A stretch of 10,985 nucleotides of DNA from UBA6183 sp964603255 (GTDB taxonomy: Bacteria > Bacteroidota > Bacteroidia > UKL13-3). The notes below the pieces were generated by a model that was not told the DNA's origin, ran no database searches, and saw nothing but the letters and a program-made list of their open reading frames with translations. The stretch spans positions 1 to 10,985 of the forward strand of contig CAZRVA010000091.1 in assembly GCA_964603255.1 (NCBI GenBank). Reading direction: 5' to 3'. Below, piece after piece: positions 1 through 6,396 of the stretch. Position numbers and translations under genes: made by a program. Position 1 is the stretch's first letter. Every line of letters starts with the position of its first letter.

Positions 1-19
1 ACTTCGCAATAGCAAATAA

Positions 20-475
20 ATGTTTTCGCAAAGTTGTAAATATGCCATCCGATCAATGTTTTTGATAGCCCAGCGCTCATCAGAGGGTAGGTTTGTGGGT
101 ATTAAAGAGGTTGCCGAAGGCTTGGATGCACCACAACATTTTATTGCTAAAATTTTACAAGACTTATCAAAAAGAGGTTTTTTAACCTCAGCAAAAGGAC
201 CTAAAGGTGGTTTTTTAGTTAATGTAAATCAGCGCAATACCACTTTGTACGATTTAGTACTTGCAATTGATGGCAATAAACTCATAACTTCTTGTTGCTT
301 AGGGTTAAAGGATTGTTCTGAGAAAAATCCTTGTCCGGTACACAACGAGTTTAAGCCAATAAGAAAAAAAATACATTCCATGCTTGGTAACACTAAGGTT
401 TGCGACTATAATGATGAACTTGCACAAAGTGTTTTTTATCTAAAAAATGCTGATATCAACCCTATAACCAATTAA
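20..475 (+). CDS. Rrf2 family transcriptional regulator, IscR/NsrR-like, with an Fe-S cysteine triad
   Basis: Rrf2-family winged-helix DNA-binding regulator, 151 aa, a typical length. The N-terminal winged helix spans about residues 1-75, with the family pattern SCKYAIRSM near the start, a helix-turn-helix around residues 28-52 and a GPKGGF wing at 60-65. The Fe-S loop follows: Cys93-x5-Cys99-x5-Cys105 with His108. This is the spacing of E. coli IscR Cys92/98/104 and His107, displaced by one, so a [2Fe-2S] cluster is likely; an extra Cys92 sits beside the triad. The ATG at 20 is chosen because the protein then begins exactly where the family usually does. Only 19 bases lie upstream, so its promoter and operator are outside the window. 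It ends 4 bp before ccoI and is probably co-transcribed with the oxidase genes. Control of this operon in response to O2, NO or Fe-S status is inferred from position and motif. The exact subfamily cannot be settled from sequence alone. Confidence 0.92.
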   Translation: MFSQSCKYAIRSMFLIAQRSSEGRFVGIKEVAEGLDAPQHFIAKILQDLSKRGFLTSAKGPKGGFLVNVNQRNTTLYDLVLAIDGNKLITSCCLGLKDCSEKNPCPVHNEFKPIRKKIHSMLGNTKVCDYNDELAQSVFYLKNADINPITN

Positions 476-479
476 GCAA

Positions 480-2894
480 ATGACAAAAAAAGCTGACATA
501 GTTAAAGACAAGATATCGTGCTTTCATTGTGGTGATGTATGTGTTAATCAAATAAGTTTTGATGAACATACTTTTTGTTGTGTGGGTTGCAAAAACGTGT
601 ACGAGTTATTATCGAGCAACAACCTTTGCAGTTATTACGATATTGAAAATACACCCGGTGTTACGCAACGTAACCCTGTATTAGCAAGTGCATTTGCTTA
701 TTTAGATGATGAAAAAGTAGCCCAACAATTATTGCAATACCGCGATGATAAAATAGCTAAAGTTACTTTTTTTATACCAACCATGCATTGCAGTTCGTGC
801 ATTTGGTTGCTTGAAAATCTTTACAAAATAAATCCAAACATTACTTTGGCTAAGGTTAATTTCTTGAAAAAAGAATTACACATTAGCTTCAACCCAAAAG
901 AAACAAGTTTACGCCAAATAGTTACATTGCTTAGTAGCCTTGGTTACGAGCCTGCTATTAGTTTAAACGATTTAGAGAAAAATGTAAAGAAAGATGAAAA
1001 TCGCAGGTTAAGTTACCAAATAGGTGTGGCTGGATTTTGTTTTGGTAACATCATGCTCATTAGTTTTCCGGAGTATTTTGGGCTTGATAGTTTTACCAAA
1101 GGTTCGTTCTCAAAACTGTTCGGATACATTAACTTAGTATTATCGTTACCTGTATTTTTCTTTAGCGCTCAAGATTACTTTAAAGCGGCTTGGGGCGGTA
1201 TAAAAAAGAAGTTTATTAGCATTGATGTACCATTGGCTCTAGGTATTTTGGTAATGTTTACCCGCAGTACTTACGAGGTTGTAAGTGGCCACGGAATTGG
1301 TTGGTTTGATACCCATGCCGGATTGGTGTTTTTCTTATTAATTGGTAAATGGTTTCAACAAAAAACATTCGATACCTTATCGTTTGAACGCGACTATAAA
1401 TCTTATTTCCCGGTTGCTGTTACAGTTATTAAGGATAACCAAGAGGTAACTGTTCCGGTAACGGCTTTAGCTATTGGCGATAGAATAAAAATTCGTAACA
1501 ACGAGTTAATTCCGGCCGACTCTATATTATTAAACGGTGATGCGCAAGTTGATTTTAGTTTTGTTACAGGCGAGTCAGATCCGGTTAAAAAAGTAGTAGG
1601 AGAGATTATTTATGCAGGTGGTCGCCAAAAAGGTGCAACTATTGAGCTTGAGGTAAGTAAAAAAGTATCGCAAAGTTATTTAACCCAATTATGGAATAAC
1701 GATGCTTTTGCAAAAAATGCAGCAAGCAGTATTCAAAGTTTTCAGCAAGTAGTAAGCAAGTACTTTACCATTGCATTGTTAATTATCGCTTTTGGTAGTG
1801 CAGCATTTTGGTTGGTGGTAAATCCTTCGTTATCGCTTAATGCATTTACCGCTGTTTTAATTATTGCTTGTCCTTGTGCTTTGGCTTTATCAAGTCCGTT
1901 TGCATTAGGTACCGCCATGCGTGTTTTAGGTCGCAATAAGTTTTACATTAAATCGCCTGCTGTGGTTGAGCAAATGGCCCACATGGATACCATGGTTTTT
2001 GATAAAACCGGAACACTAACCCAGCCATCGGCATCAAGTATATTGTTTTATGGTGATGTGTTAACAGTTGAGCAACAACAAATCATATCAGCAGTTGTAT
2101 CACAATCTATTCATCCGTTAAGCCAAAAAATTAAAACATACTTAGGCACACAAAATACACCTGCTGTAAGTGCTTATACAGAAACTGCCGGAAAAGGTAT
2201 TGAAGCCGAAGTAAACGGAGTAAAAGTATTAGTTGGCTCAAGAAGTTTTGTTGGTGCTGATGTACATGATAATGCAAATAATTTAGCTACCAGAGTTTAC
2301 ATCAAAATCAACCAAAAAATAATTGGCTTTTTTGAAATGGAGCAAGGTTATCGTAATGGTTTAAACGAAGTTTTAAGTCAGTTAAATCCTGGTTTTAAAC
2401 AATATTTATTATCGGGTGATAATGACAAAGAGCGCAACAACTTAAAAGTATATTTTAAGCAAGACGAAAACATGTTGTTTAACCAAACCCCAGCCGATAA
2501 GTTAAACTTTATACAAAGCCTTCAACAACAAAACAAAAAAGTGGTAATGATAGGAGATGGGTTGAATGATGCCGGTGCACTTAAAGCTGCCCATGTTGGT
2601 ATTTCGGTTACCGAAAACACCGCACATTTTTCTCCTGCCAGTGATGTAATAATGGATGCAGAAGTGTTTGGTAATTTTCCTAAATATTTTGCTTTTGCTA
2701 AAAATACACTAACCGTTATTCACATCAGCTTTGTCATATCATTAATATACAATTTAGTGGGTTTAAGTTTTGCAGTACAAGGCACTTTATCGCCATTGTT
2801 TGCAGCAGTTCTTATGCCAATAAGTTCGGTAACTGTAATAGCATTTACCACATTAACCACCACATTTTTTGCTAAAAAAGGAGGCTTGCAATGA
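480..2894 (+). CDS. ccoI: CcoI/FixI copper-translocating P1B-type ATPase for cbb3 oxidase maturation
   Basis: Inner-membrane heavy-metal P-type ATPase, 804 aa, which in this family exports Cu+ across the membrane for insertion into the CuB site of cbb3 oxidase. Domains in order: a cysteine-rich N-terminal metal-binding region (Cys14-x2-Cys17, Cys33, Cys34, Cys37) typical of FixI/CcoI; an HMA domain with MHCSSC at 102-107; transmembrane helices between about 178 and 295; the actuator loop with TGES at 363-366; the CPC ion-binding helix at 464-466; the phosphorylation motif DKTGT at 508-512 (Asp508); the nucleotide-binding His-Pro pair 545-546; the hinge GDGLND at 692-697; and two final helices with MPISS at 779-783. 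All catalytic residues are intact. The start lies 4 bp after the Rrf2 stop, and the stop overlaps the ccoS start by 4 bp (ATGA). The Cys-rich N-terminus and the neighbours favour CcoI over a CopA-type efflux pump. Confidence 0.96.
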   Translation: MTKKADIVKDKISCFHCGDVCVNQISFDEHTFCCVGCKNVYELLSSNNLCSYYDIENTPGVTQRNPVLASAFAYLDDEKVAQQLLQYRDDKIAKVTFFIPTMHCSSCIWLLENLYKINPNITLAKVNFLKKELHISFNPKETSLRQIVTLLSSLGYEPAISLNDLEKNVKKDENRRLSYQIGVAGFCFGNIMLISFPEYFGLDSFTKGSFSKLFGYINLVLSLPVFFFSAQDYFKAAWGGIKKKFISIDVPLALGILVMFTRSTYEVVSGHGIGWFDTHAGLVFFLLIGKWFQQKTFDTLSFERDYKSYFPVAVTVIKDNQEVTVPVTALAIGDRIKIRNNELIPADSILLNGDAQVDFSFVTGESDPVKKVVGEIIYAGGRQKGATIELEVSKKVSQSYLTQLWNNDAFAKNAASSIQSFQQVVSKYFTIALLIIAFGSAAFWLVVNPSLSLNAFTAVLIIACPCALALSSPFALGTAMRVLGRNKFYIKSPAVVEQMAHMDTMVFDKTGTLTQPSASSILFYGDVLTVEQQQIISAVVSQSIHPLSQKIKTYLGTQNTPAVSAYTETAGKGIEAEVNGVKVLVGSRSFVGADVHDNANNLATRVYIKINQKIIGFFEMEQGYRNGLNEVLSQLNPGFKQYLLSGDNDKERNNLKVYFKQDENMLFNQTPADKLNFIQSLQQQNKKVVMIGDGLNDAGALKAAHVGISVTENTAHFSPASDVIMDAEVFGNFPKYFAFAKNTLTVIHISFVISLIYNLVGLSFAVQGTLSPLFAAVLMPISSVTVIAFTTLTTTFFAKKGGLQ

Positions 2895-3088
2895 GCGTAA
2901 TGTTTATTTTAATAGGATGTAGTTTTTTATTGGCCATAGGTTTTTTAGGAGCCTTTATTTGGTCGGTAAGATCTGGTCAGTTAGACGATGACTATACACC
3001 ATCAGTAAGGATATTGTTTGACGATATCAAACCAAAAACAGAAACTAACAATAACACAGAAAATAAATCAAAAACAGACACTAATTAA
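2891..3088 (+). CDS. ccoS: CcoS, small membrane protein for cbb3 oxidase assembly
   Basis: Small protein of 65 aa with one N-terminal transmembrane helix (about residues 3-24). The conserved CcoS block follows: GAFIWSVRSGQLDD at 20-33, then TPSVRIL at 36-42. The C-terminus (46-65) is a polar, Asn/Thr/Lys-rich tail. CcoS is needed for a functional cbb3 oxidase in proteobacteria, where it is linked to cofactor insertion; its biochemical action is not well defined. The ATG overlaps the ccoI stop as ATGA, which suggests translational coupling between the copper pump and this factor. A 68-bp spacer separates it from ccoNO. Confidence 0.93.
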   Translation: MSVMFILIGCSFLLAIGFLGAFIWSVRSGQLDDDYTPSVRILFDDIKPKTETNNNTENKSKTDTN

Positions 3089-3156
3089 CAAACCAAAAAA
3101 GTATTGAAAATGTACCCTCAAATTTTAATTAAACAACTCTAACAAATACCAATACC

Positions 3157-5286
3157 ATGCAAATCGAAAAATTTAATTACGACAACAAAATTGTGAGAGA
3201 CTTCGGTATTGCCACCATCATTTTTGGTGTAGTTGGCATGATTGTAGGTCTACTAGCAGCAGTCCAATTGTACGAACCTGCGGCAAATCTCGGGAATCAG
3301 TACACAACTTTCGGACGTATCCGTCCGCTTCACACCAACGCAATCATTTTTGCTTTCGTTGGTAACGCTATCTTTATGGGTGTTTATTACTCGTTACAAC
3401 GTTTGTGCAAAGCACGTATGTTTAGCGATGTGTTAAGCCGTATTCACTTTTGGGGATGGCAAACCATCATTTTATTGGCAGCAATTTCTTTACCGTTGGG
3501 ATATACCTCATCAAAAGAGTATGCCGAATTGGAGTGGCCTATTGATATTATGATTGCCCTTGTTTGGGTAACCTTTGGTATCAATATGATTGGTACAATT
3601 ATTAAACGCAGAGAAAAACAAATGTATGTAGCTATCTGGTTTTACTTGGCTACGTTTGTTACAGTTGCGGTGCTACACATTGTAAACTCTATCGAGTTAC
3701 CAATTAGCTTAACAAAAAGCTACTCGGTTTATGCAGGTGTACAAGATGCATTGGTGCAATGGTGGTACGGACACAACGCAGTTGCGTTTTTCTTAACCAC
3801 TCCGTTTTTAGGTATGATGTATTATTTCTTACCTAAAGCAGCGGGTCGTCCGGTGTATTCATACAAACTTTCTATTTTACACTTCTGGTCATTAATATTC
3901 TTATATATCTGGGCAGGTCCTCACCACTTGTTATATTCATCATTACCTGATTGGGCACAATCGTTAGGTGTGGTATTCTCTATCATGCTTATTGCTCCAA
4001 GCTGGGGTGGTATGGTTAACGGTTTATTAACTTTACGTGGTGCTTGGGATAAGGTACGAGATGAGCCTATCTTAAAAATGTTTGCTGTAGGTGTTACAGC
4101 ATACGGTATGGCTACTTTCGAAGGTCCAATGCTTTCGCTTAAAAACGTAAATGCTATTGCGCACTTTACAGATTGGATTGTAGCACACGTTCACGTGGGT
4201 GCATTAGGCTGGAACGGTTTATTAACCTTTGCTATTTTGTATTGGATTATCCCACGTATTTACAATACTACCATTTACTCTAAAAAGTTAATGAACACCC
4301 ACTTTTGGTTAGCAACTTTAGGTATTGTATTTTATGCAATTCCAATGTACTGGAGTGGTTTTACCCAAGGTTTAATGTGGAAAGAGTTTACTGCTGAAGG
4401 TACTTTACAATACCCAGAGTTCTTAAAAATTACTATACAAATTTTACCATTACACGTGTTACGTTCGGTAGGTGGTACTTTATACTTGGCAGGTTTTATT
4501 GTGTTAATTTACAACATTGTTAAAACCATTAAGCAAGGTAGTTTAGTAGCTAACGAACCAGCTGAAGCTCCTGCATTAGAAAAATCAACCTTGTTTAAAA
4601 AAGGAGAATTTTGGCATTCAGTGTTAGAGAAAAAACCAATCACGTTTACAGTGTTAGCAGTGATTATGATTGTTATTGGTGGTGCAGTAGAAATGATTCC
4701 AACCTTTTTAATCAAATCAAACATACCAACAATTGCCAGTGTAAAACCTTACACTCCGCTTGAGCTACAAGGTCGTGATATTTATATCCGCGAAGGATGT
4801 AACGTTTGTCACTCACAATGGGTTCGTCCGTTCCGTAGCGAAACAGAACGTTACATGGGCGAGTACTCAAAAGCAGGTGAGTATGTGTATGATCATCCAT
4901 TCTTATGGGGTTCAAAACGTACAGGTCCGGATTTAATGCGCTTAGGCGGTAAATATCCTGATAGCTGGCACTACCACCACATGATGGATCCAAGAACTAT
5001 GTCACCGGGTAGTATCATGCCTAAATACCAATGGTTAGCCGAACAAGATATTGATGTAAGCACAACTACTAAAAAGTTAAAAGCAATGAAAACTTTAGGT
5101 GTTCCATACACTCAATACGAAATTGATAACGGTAACAATGCGTTAATGGAACAAGCTAAAACAATTTCTGATAACTTGAAAAAAGAAGGTATTGCACTTG
5201 AAAGCCAAAAAGAAATGGTTGCGCTTATTGCATATTTGCAACGCTTGGGTACTGATATCAAAAAAAATAAAACAGCAAGTAATTAA
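3157..5286 (+). CDS. ccoNO: Fused cbb3-type cytochrome c oxidase subunits I and II (CcoN-CcoO)
   Basis: Catalytic core of the cbb3 terminal oxidase, 709 aa, with the CcoN haem-copper subunit (about 1-455) fused to the monohaem CcoO subunit (about 490-709). Metal ligands are visible: His59 and His346 for low-spin haem b, His206, His256 and His257 for CuB, and His344 for haem b3. Tyr250 matches the active-site Tyr251 that is cross-linked to a CuB histidine in the P. stutzeri enzyme. Glu322 also aligns with the conserved helix glutamate, with a constant offset of one residue. The CcoO part has one membrane helix (about 496-515), haem c motif CNVCH at 548-552, the family block SQWVRPFRSETERY from 553, and a probable axial Met621 in SIMPKYQW. 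The joint (about 455-495) is charged and should be cytoplasmic. It reduces O2 to water and pumps protons under low oxygen. Arginine is mostly CGT, unlike the mixed CGC/AGA use in ccoI, which fits high expression. Confidence 0.97.
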   Translation: MQIEKFNYDNKIVRDFGIATIIFGVVGMIVGLLAAVQLYEPAANLGNQYTTFGRIRPLHTNAIIFAFVGNAIFMGVYYSLQRLCKARMFSDVLSRIHFWGWQTIILLAAISLPLGYTSSKEYAELEWPIDIMIALVWVTFGINMIGTIIKRREKQMYVAIWFYLATFVTVAVLHIVNSIELPISLTKSYSVYAGVQDALVQWWYGHNAVAFFLTTPFLGMMYYFLPKAAGRPVYSYKLSILHFWSLIFLYIWAGPHHLLYSSLPDWAQSLGVVFSIMLIAPSWGGMVNGLLTLRGAWDKVRDEPILKMFAVGVTAYGMATFEGPMLSLKNVNAIAHFTDWIVAHVHVGALGWNGLLTFAILYWIIPRIYNTTIYSKKLMNTHFWLATLGIVFYAIPMYWSGFTQGLMWKEFTAEGTLQYPEFLKITIQILPLHVLRSVGGTLYLAGFIVLIYNIVKTIKQGSLVANEPAEAPALEKSTLFKKGEFWHSVLEKKPITFTVLAVIMIVIGGAVEMIPTFLIKSNIPTIASVKPYTPLELQGRDIYIREGCNVCHSQWVRPFRSETERYMGEYSKAGEYVYDHPFLWGSKRTGPDLMRLGGKYPDSWHYHHMMDPRTMSPGSIMPKYQWLAEQDIDVSTTTKKLKAMKTLGVPYTQYEIDNGNNALMEQAKTISDNLKKEGIALESQKEMVALIAYLQRLGTDIKKNKTASN

Positions 5287-5292
5287 TTAAAC

Positions 5293-5331
5293 TTTCCTTG
5301 ATTGATGTTCAAAAGGCATCAATCAAGGAAA
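5293..5331 (+). promoter_or_regulatory. Perfect 15-bp stem-loop between ccoNO and ccoQ
   Basis: Left arm 5293-5307 (TTTCCTTGATTGATG) is exactly complementary to right arm 5317-5331, with a 9-nt loop (5308-5316). It starts 7 bases after the ccoNO stop and ends 15 bases before the ccoQ start. No T-run follows (the next bases are TAAAAAAC), so it is not a standard intrinsic terminator. A role as a 3'-end stabiliser, RNase processing site or partial attenuator that sets core versus accessory subunit levels is inferred. Confidence 0.75.
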
Positions 5332-5346
5332 TAAAAAACAAAAACA

Positions 5347-5502
5347 ATGAAACAGTTTTTAGCAAATGTGCAAGGTGTTGATGGTTATCTCATCTTCTCG
5401 CTGGTTGTTTTCTTTCTATTTTTTGTTGGCTTGTTGTGGTGGGTATTTACCGCAGACAAAGGCTACATCAAAAAAATGAAAAATATCCCCTTAGACAATT
5501 AA
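5347..5502 (+). CDS. ccoQ: CcoQ/FixQ-like small subunit of cbb3 oxidase
   Basis: A 51-aa reading frame from ATG 5347 to TAA 5500-5502. The protein begins MKQFLANVQGVDGY, continues into one hydrophobic helix (about residues 14-34, ending FVGLLWWVF), and then has the charged tail TADKGYIKKMKNIPLDN. A single helix followed by the W-x-F-T-A-D-K type motif and a short positive tail is the usual form of CcoQ/FixQ, particularly in Bacteroidetes. It sits between ccoNO and ccoP, where CcoQ is encoded in most cco operons. The start is preceded by A-rich sequence, as for its neighbours. CcoQ is a non-catalytic subunit thought to stabilise the complex or the CcoP interaction. Function is inferred from size, topology and position, since this family is weakly conserved. 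Confidence 0.87.
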   Translation: MKQFLANVQGVDGYLIFSLVVFFLFFVGLLWWVFTADKGYIKKMKNIPLDN

Positions 5503-5513
5503 TAATATCACTT

Positions 5514-6377
5514 ATGAATAAGTTTAAATTAACTGCAGTGTTGATGCTGGTTGCATCGGCTGCAATGGCCCAACCAAACAGCGGAGCTCCAATTATAGAG
5601 TTCCATAATTTGTTGATGATTATGTTGGGTATATTACTTTTTGTACTATTAATCTTGGTGTTTACGCTACAAAAAGTTGTTTACATGCTTAAAATTGAAT
5701 CAAACGGAGGTAAATATCCGGTTGAGGAAGAGCAAACCTTCTGGGAAAAAATGTTAAGCTTAAAACCCTTATCTGCCGAAAAAGATGTGGAGTTAGACCA
5801 CGACTTTGACGGCATTAAAGAGTTAAATAACCCTATCCCGGTTTGGTTTAACTTTTTATTTTACGGTACAATTGTGGTTGCCTTTATTTACTTTTTGGCA
5901 TACCATGTGTTTGATGCTGCACCATTACAAGCCAAAGAATACGAAACAGAGTTAAAAGTTGCAGAGGTTTCAAAACAAGAATACATAAAAAAGGCAGGTA
6001 ACCTGATTGACGAGAATAGTGTAACCATGCTAACAGATAATGCTAAAATTGCTGAAGGTGCAAAGGTGTACACTGCAAAATGTGCGGTTTGCCATGGCGA
6101 TAAAGGCGAAGGTAAAGTTGGGCCTAATTTAACAGATGAGTACTGGCTGCATGGTGGTGATGTAAAATCAATTTTCAAAACCATTAAATATGGTGTACCA
6201 TCAAAAGGTATGGTGGCTTGGCAAAACTCTATGAATGGAGCTCAAATGCAAGAGTTGGCAAGTTACATCTTAACGTTGCAAGGTACAAACCCTGCGGGTG
6301 CAAAGGAACCTCAGGGCGAAAAAGCAGCAGGCGCAACAACAAGCGCAGCAGCAACAGACAGTACTTCAGCAAAATAA
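5514..6377 (+). CDS. ccoP: CcoP, monohaem c-type subunit III of cbb3 oxidase
   Basis: Membrane-anchored cytochrome c subunit that passes electrons to CcoO/CcoN, 287 aa from ATG 5514. A longer frame opens at 5436 but overlaps ccoQ, and only the 5514 start gives a clean signal peptide (residues 1-19, ending SAAMA before Gln20). Then come a membrane helix (about 31-58); a cytoplasmic loop holding the FixP N-terminal domain block (EEQTFWEKMLSLKPL at 72-86, LDHDFDGIKELNNPIPVWF at 94-112); a second helix (about 113-132); and a periplasmic cytochrome c domain. That domain has one haem motif, CAVCH at 190-194, and a probable axial Met233 in SKGMVAW. Proteobacterial CcoP has two haems c; here only one CxxCH exists, as I recall for Bacteroidetes homologues. 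The last 25 residues are a low-complexity Ala/Thr/Ser-rich tail. The start lies 11 bp after ccoQ. Confidence 0.94.
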   Translation: MNKFKLTAVLMLVASAAMAQPNSGAPIIEFHNLLMIMLGILLFVLLILVFTLQKVVYMLKIESNGGKYPVEEEQTFWEKMLSLKPLSAEKDVELDHDFDGIKELNNPIPVWFNFLFYGTIVVAFIYFLAYHVFDAAPLQAKEYETELKVAEVSKQEYIKKAGNLIDENSVTMLTDNAKIAEGAKVYTAKCAVCHGDKGEGKVGPNLTDEYWLHGGDVKSIFKTIKYGVPSKGMVAWQNSMNGAQMQELASYILTLQGTNPAGAKEPQGEKAAGATTSAAATDSTSAK

Positions 6378-6396
6378 TCAATTAAAAAATAAACAT

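Noticed and set aside
4509..4993. Minus-strand reading frames within ccoNO
   Set aside because: They are shadows of the strongly conserved CcoO coding frame and show no recognisable domain or start context.
5293..5331. FNR-type site (TTGAT-N4-ATCAA) in the ccoNO-ccoQ spacer
   Set aside because: TTGAT and ATCAA half-sites are present, but they are far more than four bases apart and belong to the long stem-loop. They also lie inside the operon rather than at its promoter.
5436..5513. An earlier ccoP start at 5436
   Set aside because: It would overlap ccoQ in another frame and place charged residues before a complete signal peptide that begins at 5514.
5888..6184. Minus-strand 98-aa reading frame within ccoP
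   Set aside because: It lies opposite the conserved cytochrome c domain of CcoP and its composition is explained by that coding strand.
6298..6396. A 33-residue Gln-rich N-terminal extension of CcoG starting inside ccoP
   Set aside because: It is the Ala/Thr/Ser-rich ccoP tail read in another frame. CcoG homologues start near MSHQ, and the ATG at 6397 has a normal A-rich upstream region.
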